This document shows, one piece after another, positions 12,392 through 21,835 of a stretch of DNA of 64,000 nt (position 1 is the first letter of the stretch; the number at the start of each line of letters is the position of its first letter). Under the pieces are notes generated by a model. That model saw only the letters and a program-made list of their open reading frames with translations, did not search any database and was not told the DNA's origin. The position numbers and the translations under genes were made by a program. Source of the stretch: Cyrtodaria siliqua (taxonomy: Eukaryota > Mollusca > Bivalvia > Adapedonta > Hiatellidae); assembly GCA_037043455.1 (NCBI GenBank), contig JAWPHD010004464.1, positions 112,501-176,500 of the forward strand, read 5' to 3'.

Positions 12392-12435
12392 TTTTTTCTA
12401 CTAAAGATTAAACTTTATATAACTATAAAGAAAAA
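12392..12435. promoter_or_regulatory. Divergent promoter, integrase / OB-like gene
   Basis: Forty-four almost purely A/T bases separate two divergent start codons. They hold 'ctttatataac', a TATA-like core, and an A-run directly before each ATG. The same layout occurs at the copy B pair (55,888-55,928). Confidence 0.5.
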
Positions 12436-12747
12436 ATGGATATCACAACTGCACAATTTGATGAACTGCTCGAAGAGCAATATCAAAATAGCACAAAGAA
12501 ATGGACAGACTTGGAACTAAATAAAATATACACTATTACAGATACGAAAATAGTAGAAACTGAATATGGTCCATCCATGGTATTAACATTATTAGACAAC
12601 GGTGAAGTATGGGCGCCTGATCATCTCAAAAATAAATTAGAGAAGAGTGCTAAACCACCATATTATATTCGACCACTTGGATTGAAACCATGTAAAAACA
12701 ACAACAAAAATAGGTATCATGCATATGACTTAGTTTTTTCAAAGTAA
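12436..12747 (+). CDS. Small conserved Polinton protein, OB-fold-like
   Basis: This 103-aa protein has a short acidic helix (residues 5-18) followed by a segment with YTITDTKIVETEYGPSMVLT and a 'GEVWAPDHL' turn, then PPYYIRPLG. The alternation of beta-strand-like stretches resembles the small OB-fold, possibly single-strand DNA-binding, proteins I recall beside Polinton replication genes; this is inference from pattern, not a demonstrated match. Its position next to integrase and polymerase agrees with a DNA-handling role. The frame is complete here. In copy B it has an internal stop, and a third fragment of its last ten codons (HEYDLVFPK-like) sits at 38,450-38,481. Confidence 0.7.
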   Translation: MDITTAQFDELLEEQYQNSTKKWTDLELNKIYTITDTKIVETEYGPSMVLTLLDNGEVWAPDHLKNKLEKSAKPPYYIRPLGLKPCKNNNKNRYHAYDLVFSK

Positions 12748-12801
12748 ACATACTTAGTCATTCCAAATCTAAAGTAATTATAGTTTTAAACTATTTTTTT
12801 T
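12748..12801. terminator. Convergent gene gap with A/T hairpin
   Basis: Between two convergent genes lies 'tagttttaaacta', a short palindrome followed by a T run. Copy B has a longer perfect version after the same 133-aa gene (52,308-52,339), suggesting a shared 3'-end signal. Confidence 0.4.
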
Positions 12802-13227
12802 TTATGAACTCAATTTATACGCCACAAATCCAGTTGCAGCCATGCCCACCACAATAAACGTAATTTCTCTATTCTGTTGATCCGGAGATGGTGTATAAAA
12901 ATCACTCAACTTGGGCTCTGGTTCCAAAAGCAAATGTTTACCAGTTGTGTAATAATACTGCTTCATAGCTTTGTCTACATCAACAAAAGTCTGCTCTGCA
13001 TGATGCTCTTTTTGCAGTTGCTTATTAATAAAATCTAATCTCTCTGTTCTTTTTTTATTCCACTCTACGTGTGCTGCGTTTAATTGTTCTACAGCTTTGT
13101 CATGTCTTTGTCTTTCCTCATCTGCATGACTTCCCATTTTTGAAAAGAAATAATTTGAACCGCTAAACGCCAATGCGTTTGTTAATGCTCCACCTATCAT
13201 CATTGCTACTGCACTTGCCAGTTTTTT
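12802..13227 (-). CDS. Conserved ~140-aa Polinton protein, start changed to CTG
   Basis: The conserved product has an N-terminal hydrophobic stretch (MIGGALTNALAFSGSNYFFSK), a charged helical middle rich in Glu, Lys, Arg and His, the phrase LSDFYTPSPDQQNREI and a C-terminal membrane segment (FIVVGMAATGFVAYKL). I recall relatives in Polintons of cnidarians and molluscs, but no known function. Membrane segments at both ends suggest a membrane-associated virion or assembly protein. The copy B gene starts with ATG eight codons upstream of the first internal Met; here that codon (about 13,225-13,227) is CTG. Translation would have to use CTG or the Met codons at 13,198-13,203, which would leave 133 aa. 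Confidence 0.7.
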   Translation of the reverse strand, partial: KKLASAVAMMIGGALTNALAFSGSNYFFSKMGSHADEERQRHDKAVEQLNAAHVEWNKKRTERLDFINKQLQKEHHAEQTFVDVDKAMKQYYYTTGKHLLLEPEPKLSDFYTPSPDQQNREITFIVVGMAATGFVAYKLSS

Positions 13228-13246
13228 TATATATATTTTTTTTAAA

Positions 13247-13483
13247 TTATTTCATAATATCCGCAGGAATAATACCTTGCTTAATCAACATATCCTTTGT
13301 AGCCATTGCTAACATTATATCCATAGACAGCATCCCAATATCTGCCATATTAAAATCCACTTTAGGGGCTGGTCTTTTTAGTAGTTTTCTGCCAATCTCA
13401 GAATATCCAACAGTTAGAAGTGTTTCCACTCCAACGTGATACATCATATTTACAATTTGTTTTCCGTCAATACTTGCTGCCAT
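13247..13483 (-). CDS. Small conserved 78-aa Polinton protein
   Basis: The 78-aa protein begins MAASIDGKQIVNMMYHVGVE and contains GRKLLKRPAPKVDFNMADI followed by a helical, fairly hydrophobic end. It is nearly the same in copy B (51,634-51,870), where only a few residues differ. Conservation in both copies, while neighbours decay, argues that it was a real gene of the ancestor. I do not know its function. The A-rich run directly before the ATG is the usual arrangement in this element. Confidence 0.7.
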   Translation of the reverse strand: MAASIDGKQIVNMMYHVGVETLLTVGYSEIGRKLLKRPAPKVDFNMADIGMLSMDIMLAMATKDMLIKQGIIPADIMK

Positions 13484-13517
13484 TTTTTTTATATGATTAT
13501 TTTTTTAAAATAAATTA

Positions 13518-13877
13518 TTAAAAATCAAACGGGTCTTTTGGTGCAACATGAACAGGTTGCACAGCTACAGGTTGCGTAGCAGATTTCTTGTTATAAATAT
13601 ACAAACCCAACCCAGCAATGCCTAATAAAACCAGACACGGTGGAATATAATTTTTGTATACGTTTATTTTGATTTTTTCTGGTTCTTCTTCACCTATTGT
13701 TATTTTTGTTATTTCATCTTGCATTGCAGGATCTTAATTTGCATCCTGAAGAAAACGCTTTGCCTTTCTTGCCGCTGCTCCTTTTTTTCCAGCTTCTATT
13801 CTTTTTGGATTTTTTACTTTTTGTTGGTCAACAGGTTGTGTAACAACATGTATAACTTCACTCTCTTGGTTCTCCAT
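13518..13877 (-). pseudogene. Basic/transmembrane small protein, one internal stop
   Basis: Starting at the ATG at 13,877, the frame encodes a polar N-terminus and a very basic patch (NPKRIEAGKKGAAARKAKR). An in-frame TAA (codon 48, 13,734-13,736) interrupts it; after this come an acidic linker and one membrane helix (IPPCLVLLGIAGLGLYIY) with a Pro/Val-rich tail ending KDPFDF. A shorter open frame of 68 codons starts inside, after the stop. The copy B gene (54,637-54,992) aligns on both sides of this stop but has its own frameshift. The combination of a basic patch and a membrane anchor is compatible with a minor virion protein. Its start overlaps the end of the upstream 162-aa gene by 20 bp. 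Confidence 0.7.
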
Positions 13878-14346
13878 TTATATTATCTATATTTTTATTT
13901 TTATTAAAATCAATATGTCTAACAGTTGTCAGTATTGCTGTAAATGGTGCTAAGCACATTCCATACCTGTAATACAACTCACAACAAGCACTTGTCAAAG
14001 CATGATTAATAAATGGGTCTTCCTCCAAATCTTCTATCAGCTTTGGTGGATTGGTTACATTAAAATATTTTGATACTCCCATCACATACAAGTTAATAAA
14101 AGAATTGCCTAAAGTTTTAGTCATGCTTTCCCCAAGCCTTGCTTCATATCTGCAGTAAAGTTTGTTAATTTCATCTGGTGACATGCCATCTATATTCGTG
14201 AGTTGTATGTCCTTACCCAAATATTGACGACTACCACCGCCAGCCACTATGGCTGATAATCTTTCTTTTTTTGTTTCTTGTTGCTTTGATTCATCACGTT
14301 CTGTGAAACCTTCCGATATATCTTGTAATAGTTCTTCCGCATTCAT
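13858..14346 (-). CDS. Conserved 162-aa Polinton protein of unknown function
   Basis: I chose the start MNAEELLQ (14,346), because it follows an A/T-rich leader and copy B has the same start; an upstream extension to 14,499 reads low-complexity repeat sequence. The product has a charged N-terminus, a flexible Gly-Gly-Gly segment (VAGGGSRQYLGKD), then MSPDEINKLYCRYEARLGESM and a helical C-terminal half with ITACCELYYRYG-like Cys residues. I recognise it as a protein that recurs in Polintons, function unknown. It is open in both copies; copy B has a duplicated EGFTE. Confidence 0.75.
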   Translation of the reverse strand: MNAEELLQDISEGFTERDESKQQETKKERLSAIVAGGGSRQYLGKDIQLTNIDGMSPDEINKLYCRYEARLGESMTKTLGNSFINLYVMGVSKYFNVTNPPKLIEDLEEDPFINHALTSACCELYYRYGMCLAPFTAILTTVRHIDFNKNKNIDNINGEPRE

Positions 14347-14439
14347 TTTTATATTAATAATTTTATTTTTTATCTTGAAATAAACATAAAACATAAAACA
14401 ACCAGCTGCGATATTCATGCAAGTAGTAATTGTTAGTAT

Positions 14440-14555
14440 TGTTAATAGCATTGTTATTAATATTGCTATTTTTTTATTAGCATTGTTAATTTGCTGCAAG
14501 CATTGCTATTAACATTGCTACTTTGCTATGAGCAATGCTATAAGCATTACTATAT
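14440..14555. repeat. GCATTGCTAT short repeats
   Basis: Degenerate and partly self-complementary units (attgttaat / agcattgctat / gctatgagcaatgctataag) fill the region. The unit 'gctatgagcaatgctataag' is amplified in copy B at 52,343-52,530. Confidence 0.7.
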
Positions 14556-14570
14556 TCCCCAATATTTCCA

Positions 14571-14762
14571 GAAGTAACTCTTTTCATTCGAGGGATGTAA
14601 CTATTTTTTCAGGGGAGGTAACCCTGATCTTTCAGGGGAGGTAATTTTAATTTTCAAGGGAAATAACTCTTTTTTTCAAGGGAAATAACTCTTTTTTTCA
14701 AGGGAAATAACTCTTTTTTTTTCAAGGGAAGTAACTCTTTTTCAAGGGAAATAACTCTTTTT
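14571..14762. repeat. Tandem array of AAGGGAAATAACTCTTTTT units
   Basis: There are about eight units of about 22-26 bp with core 'agggaaataact', or 'ggggaggtaa' in the first, more diverged units. The related core 'aattacctccctt' occurs in a duplication at 23,030-23,097. Confidence 0.85.
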
Positions 14763-15396
14763 ATTTTACAATGTCACATGACCGTTTATAAATGTCTATT
14801 TATACACCGTATCACACAACCGTTTACGTTTTGTGACAATTTTTGTTTTAATCAATATTTAAAAGTACTTTTACAAAATATTAAAGCAAATGTCAACGCT
14901 ATTAATACCAACACAACTAATTTATCAGATTGTATTGCAGCACAATGCTAATTAGAATTACTAACTATGATAATTTAAATTTATGCATATTTAAAACCCC
15001 TTTTTAAAGTCAAGCGGTCGGTGATATAGTATATATAGAAAATCGAGTTATATTATTTATCGGTTATATGTTGGTAAGTTTTGGTTACCTGGTGAAAATG
15101 ACAGTTATTTGCTAACTTGTTGTAGTCGCACAATTGTGGCGCCTAGTAGATGGTATCTGTGTAGTTCCGTTACTAGCAAACTAATATTGGGGTGCAGCTG
15201 CTAAAGAATTCTTCCCTGATATGTGTTTGCTGGTAACAGACCTTGCCAAACTTTAGGTGTATCTCTGCGTTTCGTTTCGGTAGAGATATGTCAAATAGAG
15301 TTCTGGTGATGTCTATGGAACGAGCCAGCCCATTGAAAAGTTAAACGGATTGTGGGATGAGCGCAAGGGCAGATTGCCTAATTGAAACCAGGTGAC

Positions 15397-15449
15397 ACAT
15401 TAACGGCTGTGCACAGCTGCGTAAAAAGAATTTGTACAGCCGTTAATGT
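15397..15449. other. Perfect 14-bp hairpin
   Basis: 'acattaacggctgt' (15,397-15,410) and 'acagccgttaatgt' (15,436-15,449) are exact complements around a 25-nt loop. It lies 50 bp beyond the polar end of the ATPase gene, so it could be a 3'-end signal or a relic of an element end. Confidence 0.6.
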
Positions 15450-15498
15450 AAAATACATGCGCATAACATGTGGCTTTTGCAAAAAATTATAAAATAAA

Positions 15499-16182
15499 TT
15501 ATTCAACCCAATAACCAGTTGGTTGGTCAGTCCTCAAAATTAACTTGGAATATTTAGTCTTAGCTAAAGCTTTTCTTATTCTGGTTCTCTATTCCAGCGT
15601 TGAAATAACATCATTTTCTCTCAAACAATTTTCATAACTATCTCTGTCTTTGGTGTAAAACATACACAACCATTTTGCTTGCTCCCTCAAATCTTTCAAT
15701 ACAGAATTATATCTCTGTGAAATAACCCATACTGATTGTTTGGCGTGACGACCAGAGAATGCCAACTCTGATAACATATCTTTTTTCTTTGTTAATTCTT
15801 TTGTGGCTGAGCAATCGTCAATAATGTATAATGTGGGCTGGCCAGCATATTGTTTGAAAAAGAAACGCAACAGTTCTTGTAACATTTCTTTACCGTTGCT
15901 CACGGGATTGACAATTATTATTTTTTTATCTTTTGTTTTTTTTACATCTCCTATCCAGGATCTATTTTTATAAGCCTCGTTCCACTCTATGGTTGGACAC
16001 AATATAATTATATGTTTAAAAACTCCAACATACTCTTGTTCAAGTATGTCAAGAACAAACTCTGTTTTACCACAGCTTGTCTGACCACAAATAATGGCAC
16101 TGTGTGAATATTTAGGATATTTTTGTTGCAAACTAGTATCCTGCTTCTTTGAATCTTCCATCTTCGAAATTGATTTGCGCAT
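15499..16182 (-). pseudogene. A32-like packaging ATPase, stop near C-terminus
   Basis: The protein is the FtsK/HerA-type (poxvirus A32-like) ATPase that would pump element DNA into capsids. Walker A is GQTSCGKT (residues about 33-40) and Walker B is TLYIIDDCSA (about 113-122). An SGRHAKQSVWVISQRYN segment follows, with a possible arginine finger and sensor. The frame is open for 197 codons. Codon 198 is TAG (15,589-15,591); similarity to copy B continues beyond it for another 30 codons to a TAA at 15,499-15,501. The start at 16,182 overlaps the capsid gene's end by 50 bp; a second Met at 16,161 would also serve. Copy B has a different stop. Confidence 0.88.
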
Positions 16183-17401
16183 CTTGTATTATATATATAT
16201 AAATATTTAAAGTTTGATCTGCATCTGCTTTTTTATTTATTAATATCGTTATGCCTTCACTGCCGTTTTCTATTCTTCTTCCACTGCCGTGTAATAAATT
16301 GTCATTACATGTTCTAAGGTCAAGCCACAAAGCATATGATTTTGTCAAATAGGTCTCAAGAGAAACACTGGTAAAGTTTAAGTCCCTCGCTGCTATTTCT
16401 GTCTCTTTGTTTCTATTTGATGTCAAGGCAAAATATTTGTTGATTTCATCCCAATGTTGATATGCCTTCATGCCCTGACTATACAACTGATTTGGTACGC
16501 CTTCTATTGTCATTTCAACCTTTTCAATCATTGGGTTGTAATAGGTTTCTGCGCTTGTTCTTTCTGGGTCTTCAAACAGCATTAGAATACCTTTCATGCT
16601 CCGTGCTGGTACATTAATGTTGATGTTCCAAAGGGTTTCAGATTTGTTTGCTATTATTTTTCTATGTCGCAAGATACGATCATACATAAATGACATCTTA
16701 CCATTGATTTGCTGTCTTATTTGTCTGGCTAATTCAACATCACTAACTGTATCAAATTCCAAGCAAATATTTTTTATTACATAAGATGCATCAGCATCAG
16801 TGCTTTTGATAACTTTGTTATAATCGTTAAACGTTAATTCATATTCTAACCTATCACCAAGCCCCGCTTGATAAAATGGCATATGACTTTCTAACATTTC
16901 AAAGTCCAGTGGAATACAAAATCTATTTCCAAAACCTGCTGCTATAGCTTCATCTCCGGTGTCAGAGGAAGCATCTCCCGCACCAACTCTATGTTTTAAC
17001 ATGTTTGCTTTACCAATACCTTGGTAAGCTGTGTTTAATCGTTCGGTAGGGCTTTCCCATTAATCTACATAACAATGATATATATCACTGTCATCTATTG
17101 ACATGACTTCGTTGCCACTTATTCTTATTGTCATTTTTTTCACAATTGTTCTGCCCAGATTCTGATATAAAGTACGATTGGCGTCTGTTCTGCTTTTAAG
17201 TTCTATTTCAAAGGCAATACGAGCAGTACTTGGAACTATCACATCATTAGTACTTAGATTTGGAAATCTCACAAGCAGTTGCTGGTTATGGTCTATTGTT
17301 GATGGATTATTAGTTATTACTACACTTGTGCGGATGCCTTTGGCACCATGAGGTTCTCTTAGTTTTCTATGAGGGTTGAGTTTGTTTCCGTAAGCCGACA
17401 T
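16133..17401 (-). pseudogene. Major capsid protein, one in-frame stop
   Basis: The 422-codon frame is the double jelly-roll (hexon-like) major capsid protein of Polintons. Key segments are ITNNPSTIDHNQQLLVRFPN near residue 30, KSRTDANRTLYQNLGRTIVKK near 75, and CIPLDFEMLESHMPFYQAGLGDRLEYELT in the middle, which is the most recognisable part. A TAA at codon 114 (17,060-17,062) breaks it; the same frame then continues without further stops to the end. Copy B's version has no stop at this codon but has a 2-base frameshift nearby. It precedes the ATPase gene on the same strand and overlaps it, and starts 47 bp from the divergent 441-aa gene. Confidence 0.9.
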
Positions 17402-17448
17402 TGTTTTTATTTTTTAAATATATTTTTTAAAATTAAATAAAATAAACA
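17402..17448. promoter_or_regulatory. Divergent promoter, capsid / 441-aa genes
   Basis: The 47-bp gap between two ATGs is almost only A and T ('ttaaatatattttttaaaatt'), giving both genes a TATA-like, A-rich leader. Confidence 0.45.
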
Positions 17449-18774
17449 ATGGCTGAGGGTGGATTCGAATATGAGAATCCCACATACGATCCAGGTGATT
17501 ATGATGAATATTATGATGATGATTTACCAATGGTGCCTGATGAGCCTGTTCAAAGAAGTCTTCTTAATCAAAGCAACCATCTTGCTGACGTTCGAGGAGA
17601 GCTGTCAGAAATCACACTTGAAACATACAAAAAAAATCTTGTAAAATCCTTTTATAATGAAATAGGAAAACGATATAAGATGGCACCGGACAAAATGGAT
17701 TATGACCAGTTTAAAGTATCAAATGATGGTAAAACATACTGGATTGTTGGTGATAAAGGAATAAGAATAACTGCCAGGCAAGGCTCTTTTACATTTCTTG
17801 CTCTTGGTTCTTTGGCAAATGAATATAACAGGGTTATTGGCTCTGGGGGAACAAGGGCGATAAGACAATTTTTAAATTTGCCGGAGTATGACAGTAAAAC
17901 AAAAGTATCACAAAAATTTAGACAAGTATTGGAGAGCACAATAAACGATTTACCAGATAATGTGGATGTTATTCCATTACAAGATTTATCAAGTGTTGCA
18001 AATGACACAGCACAGTCAATAGAAAGTGCTCTCCATGACTGGGAGGTGATTGAGCGTCCTGATGTTTCAACACAAACAGATATAGACATGCGTGAAATGA
18101 ATGGAATAGTAAAAGCGATGACAACTGTCGAGGAAGAAATCGTCAATAACGTGGCAAAACTCACACAACTTGATAAAGACATAACAAGAGATGAACAAAA
18201 GTTAGAACAAGCTAAGGCTGATAATGATGAATTTCAGATAAAGAGAATTAGCGATCGCCTCAAAGACCGTAAAGCTGAGAGAGGTGCAAGGATGGATGTC
18301 ATCAATGAGAACAGAAAAGCTTTTCGAAACCAAGTAAGCAGGATAAAAAATACAATAAACAAAATGTTAAACGAGGATACAACTCTTGGTGAGAGGATCA
18401 AAACCTTGTTTAGGGAGCAAGGTATTACTATTGTTAGTATTTTAACTGCATTTGGTATGGTTCTTGGGGTGATGATTAATTCTATTATTCCCACATCAAG
18501 TGCTGCGCCATCTCCAACTCCAAAACCTGATCCATCAAGTGTAAAAGATTGGATAAAAAAACAACTATTTAATCTTGGTAAACTTCTTGCCAACCTGGCT
18601 GGTAAAGCTGCTGCAGCACTTCCAGGAGTTATTGGTGCAATAGTATCATGGCTTTTATCTGCAACAGGTAATGTTATTAATTGGCTTGGTAACAATCTAT
18701 GGGCTTTGCTTGTGTTTGTTTCCGGGTTGTTGTATGTGGCAGCCAAAGAGTGGTTTAGTAAATCTCGTAAATAA
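17449..18774 (+). CDS. 441-aa coiled-coil and membrane Polinton protein
   Basis: Intact frame. Residues 1-45 are acidic and Tyr-rich (MAEGGFEYENPTYDPGDYDE). Residues 60-210 form a globular part with TYWIVGDKGIRI and LALGSLANEY. Residues 215-320 are a charged helical, probably coiled-coil region (LTQLDKDITRDEQKLEQ). Next comes DTTLGERIKTLFREQGITIV and a hydrophobic segment, a Pro-rich linker (PSPTPKPDP), and an Ala/Leu-rich hydrophobic end (GKAAAALPGVIGAIVSWLL). I recognise the C-terminal half from Polinton-associated proteins of cnidarians and molluscs; its function is unknown, but a membrane or capsid-interior role is plausible. The copy B homologue keeps the C-terminal half while residues 20-200 are unlike. 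The 3' end overlaps the next gene by 20 bp. Confidence 0.85.
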   Translation: MAEGGFEYENPTYDPGDYDEYYDDDLPMVPDEPVQRSLLNQSNHLADVRGELSEITLETYKKNLVKSFYNEIGKRYKMAPDKMDYDQFKVSNDGKTYWIVGDKGIRITARQGSFTFLALGSLANEYNRVIGSGGTRAIRQFLNLPEYDSKTKVSQKFRQVLESTINDLPDNVDVIPLQDLSSVANDTAQSIESALHDWEVIERPDVSTQTDIDMREMNGIVKAMTTVEEEIVNNVAKLTQLDKDITRDEQKLEQAKADNDEFQIKRISDRLKDRKAERGARMDVINENRKAFRNQVSRIKNTINKMLNEDTTLGERIKTLFREQGITIVSILTAFGMVLGVMINSIIPTSSAAPSPTPKPDPSSVKDWIKKQLFNLGKLLANLAGKAAAALPGVIGAIVSWLLSATGNVINWLGNNLWALLVFVSGLLYVAAKEWFSKSRK

Positions 18775-20029
18775 GTAATGCAGCAAGACCTATTACTATA
18801 GTACCAACAATTATAGTTGTTTTGTTATCTTCGTGTTCAATCGCTATTTTTTGTATTTCTGGTGGGTTATGTTCCACAGTTTTATGTATTGATGATTTAT
18901 CAAAGTCAGAATGTTCTGGTAAAAAATTCTTTGTTGTGGTGCCTTGAAAAGGTTGAATATTTTTTGGTGGCACTGGTTTTACATTTACATCATTATTCAA
19001 TCCTAATGCTTGTGCATCGGTTTCTATTACAATTTCATTATTGTAGTCTTGTTTTATTCCAATTCTTAATTCCATGTCGCTCGGAGACATATACAATCCA
19101 CTTCCATAGACAAAATTTACTTTACTTCTTGCATATTTTAAGGTGTTTTCATATCTTGAAATTTAACTGGGCAAGTCGATGGGGCTATTTATTGCGTCCT
19201 CTACATTTGCTAAAAATTGTTTTTGTGCATCAAATGCCGTTCCAGTTCCAAGTATATCTGTTCTTGTTTGTGATTGTGAGCCAAGGATTGCCCAGCAGTA
19301 TGTTCTTATGCTGTCATTGATTCTTTCTACTCCAGCTCTTGTAAATCCCGCAGAATTATCTAGTATAAAAGTAGACCAGCTGTTGTCAGCCTCAGATCCT
19401 TGGGCAATGTAATCAATGTGATATGTTTTATCACTCTCATAGACTGTAAAACTCATCGTTTTGTTGTCGTATACAGTATTCATCAAAGGATGATAACCAA
19501 TATTGGTCCAGTAATTATAAATTGTTCCTAGACCATTATTATAGCTTTGTTTCTGTCTCCAGTCTGAATATAAGTCAACATTAAACTCCTTGCATATTCT
19601 CTCGTATGCGTTTCGGTTATATGTGTTATTAAACGCATTCCAATTTGAGTCTTGCGGCATTGCTACACTCATTTCAAATAATATTCTTCTGACTTGGTAA
19701 TAGACATGAAATCAAAATAACGAACCAACCAAAGTATCAGCTTTTAGATGATTGTTGAAATCAATGCCACATCCAGTTGTCGCACACCAAATAGCAAAGT
19801 TTAACTGGTTTTGCCAAAATAACATCCAATCTGTTTCCCAGCGTTGGACTATAGCATCTGATTTGACGTATGGGAGTTTGTATTTTTCAAAGACATTTGG
19901 AAATGATGCTTTAAAGCCTTTACCGTCTGATGTAATGACTATGTTTTGATTTATTATATCTATCACTTTCTTGCTGAAAGTATTTGAATATTGAGCATCC
20001 GGGTTATATTTGAATTCTTTAGAATTCAT
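18755..20029 (-). pseudogene. Conserved 424-aa Polinton protein, two in-frame stops
   Basis: Read through, 424 codons are collinear with copy B's gene at 49,013-50,263. Segments include DWMLFWQNQLNFAIWC near residue 75, RFHVYYQVRRIL-like near 108, NAYERICKEFNVDLYSDWR near 140, and a C-terminal membrane helix (TTIIVGTIVIGLAALLIYEI). Stops are TGA at codon 106 (19,712-19,714) and TAA at codon 289 (19,163-19,165). I recall the middle block from Polinton proteins, without a secure function; a minor virion protein is the natural guess. Its 3' end overlaps the 441-aa gene by 20 bp, and its start is divergent from the penton-like gene. Confidence 0.8.
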
Positions 20030-20065
20030 TTTTATTTGTGTTTTTATATATATATATTAAAAAAA
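20030..20065. promoter_or_regulatory. Divergent promoter, 424-aa / penton-like genes
   Basis: A 36-bp gap contains 'tatatatatatattaaaaa' immediately before the penton-like ATG. The copy B gap is only 23 bp and has the same TATA plus A-run design. Confidence 0.5.
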
Positions 20066-20709
20066 ATGTTTCATACAATTTCAAACATAGACAACTCTAT
20101 TAATTTACAACAGTATATCGATAATAGAAATGGAACTAAGCGCGTCGGATTAAAAAGTTTTACATACACTATTGGTTGGTATAATATTATTCATGAAACC
20201 GTAAAGACAAGAAACCCAGACAAAATAGAACATTTTCCAGGTGGACTCTATAACATTCCATACTTGGCAAAAAAGTTTAAAAATCAAATGAAAATATTAT
20301 CCTGGACAGTATTGAGCAAATTGGTAGAGCCATTATAGATACGTCAATAGAGACACGAATGTCAAGCGGTCTTTCAAAAATGCTGGGATTCAAGGACAGA
20401 AAATGGTTGACAGGTACTACTTTAGGAGATTACCCAATTAATTTAGCTCCTTATAAACAGCTATATGTTCATCTGAAACAAGTTAATACAAGTAGTAATT
20501 ATTTCAATGGTGCACCAAGCACTATTATAGGTGTTGTACCTGTGGTAAATAAGCAGTATGGAGATATTGTATATACAAGTTGTTATCCTGAATATCACTG
20601 TCTTATGAATGGTGCAATTTCTGAATTGAAAATAGAAGTCAGAGATGAGTATGGCAACAAAATAGATACTCACGGTTTGCCTATGAGTTGTGTTTTAGAA
20701 ATTATTTAA
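20066..20709 (+). pseudogene. Penton-like (minor capsid) protein, frameshifted
   Basis: The first ~75 codons (MFHTISNIDNSINLQQYIDN) and the remaining ~140 codons (KMLGFKDRKWLTG to PMSCVLEII) are in different frames; a 1-base deletion relative to copy B lies near 20,285. The pattern of a G-L-Y turn, then LAPYKQLYVH, IGVVPVVN and a final DEYGNKID resembles the beta-rich proteins I recall as Polinton minor capsid (single jelly-roll) candidates. It is followed at 24 bp by the fibre-like gene. Copy B's gene (48,345-48,989) is open throughout. Confidence 0.7.
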
Positions 20710-20733
20710 AAAATATATTTTTATAAAAAAACA
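20710..20733 (+). promoter_or_regulatory. A/T-only leader of the fibre-like gene
   Basis: 24 bp containing 'aatatatttttataaaaaaa' sit between the stop of one gene and the ATG of the next on the same strand. Confidence 0.4.
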
Positions 20734-21234
20734 ATGAGTATATTTGGACCACCAACAAGCCCTAAAAAAACAGAAGACTTAGAGGCTTTGATAGATATTG
20801 TTTCAGATTTACATAGGCGAGTTTTGCCTTTTGTTGACCAGTTTAATCATTTGAGAGATAGAGTTGATAATCTTAAATATGGGATTATAACAATATTTGC
20901 AGAGGCTAAGGGCCCACTTGTGTTGAATAGAATACTCTCATTTGGTAATGGTGGGGCAGAATCAAATGTGGGGCATGTAATGACACGTCGTGGTCGTATT
21001 ATGGGAATAGGTTTAGCAAGTAACCGATTAGTTGGTGACGTAACTGTAATAGTTTCTGTCAATGGTGTTGAACAACCAAATTATGGTATAACGCTTCACA
21101 TCATTCCACGCAATCATGATAACTTTGATAAACCTTTAGAGATTGGTGCTGGTTCTGTTGTTAACTTTGTATGCAAGGTTGCTAACGCTACAGCTGTAAA
21201 TACGGTGGCATCATTATTAATTGAATTAATTTAA
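20734..21234 (+). CDS. Fibre-like 166-aa protein
   Basis: Intact frame. Residues 10-55 are helical, with heptad-like spacing (ALIDIVSDLHRRVLPFVDQF). The C-terminal ~110 residues are Gly/Val-rich beta-type sequence (MTRRGRIMGIGLASNRLVGD and VTVIVSVNG), ending ATAVNTVASLLIELI. A coiled stalk plus beta-rich head suggests a trimeric fibre or attachment protein; this is inference from architecture. Position next to the penton-like gene supports it. In copy B the same gene is split by the 8.1-kb insertion, and its 3' end is also duplicated (39,250-39,305). Confidence 0.65.
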   Translation: MSIFGPPTSPKKTEDLEALIDIVSDLHRRVLPFVDQFNHLRDRVDNLKYGIITIFAEAKGPLVLNRILSFGNGGAESNVGHVMTRRGRIMGIGLASNRLVGDVTVIVSVNGVEQPNYGITLHIIPRNHDNFDKPLEIGAGSVVNFVCKVANATAVNTVASLLIELI

Positions 21235-21255
21235 TTTTTTATTTATTAGTAAAAA

Positions 21256-21834
21256 ATGAAGCAACCAACAGCACCAAGTATATATCCTGAGTTGCCAGTG
21301 GAAGACGGACAAAATTATAGATTACAAAAGATTTCAGAAATTGAAAAAAAGTTAATTACAGAACGAGATATACGTCAGTCACTTTATAAAATATATAAAC
21401 GTGGTATTAATATTACAGATGGAATTGACACTACCTTGATATCTGCAGGTGTTATTATGGCTGGGATTGGATTTGTTGTTCCAGTTTTGTTACCTTTAGA
21501 AATAGCAGCAATAGTATGTGGAGCTACAGGTGTTTGTATTAATTTTATCAGACGCAAGCTTAATGCAAAAGCTCAAAAACCTCATGAAATAAAAACTTTG
21601 GCAGAGTCTAAGTTAAATAGTATAAAGCAGTTAATATCAAAAGCGTTGAGTGATGCACAAATATCTGATCAAGAGTTTAAGATGATTTTAGATGAGTTAG
21701 ATAAATATTATAGTTTAAAAGAAGACACCAAACAAAAAAAGGCTTAAATAAGTGAAGCTCAAAAAAAAGAACTAGTAGATCAGGGAAGAAAAGAAGCAAT
21801 GGCAACCTTACAAAAAAGTCTAAAAAGTGTGTAA
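21256..21834 (+). pseudogene. Conserved ~192-aa membrane protein, one stop
   Basis: The frame encodes a Pro-rich start (MKQPTAPSIYPELP), a basic helix (KISEIEKKLITERD), then NITDGIDTTLISAG and a long hydrophobic segment (residues about 70-100, VIMAGIGFVVPVLLPLEIAA). A charged helical C-terminus contains ISKALSDAQISDQEFKMILDEL. Codon 164 is TAA (21,745-21,747); the frame then continues 28 codons to 21,834. I recognise the family from Polintons of cnidarians and molluscs; function unknown, perhaps a membrane-active core protein. In copy B the gene has a stop at a different codon. Confidence 0.78.
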
Positions 21835-21835
21835 T

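Larger units (their letters stand above)
14347..15498. other. Non-coding repeat-filled gap inside copy A
   Basis: This is the only large non-coding interval of the element. It holds GCATTGCTAT-type repeats (14,440-14,550), a purine-rich tandem array (14,571-14,762), about 600 bp of unrecognised sequence, and a perfect hairpin (15,397-15,449). The equivalent interval of copy B (52,340-52,721) shares only the first repeats and differs after 'ctatattcccc'. Confidence 0.6.

Noticed and set aside
17700..18746. Two minus-strand frames (160 and 170 codons) opposite the 441-aa gene
   Set aside because: They lack motifs and are shadows of the conserved plus-strand gene; the corresponding frames are not preserved in copy B.
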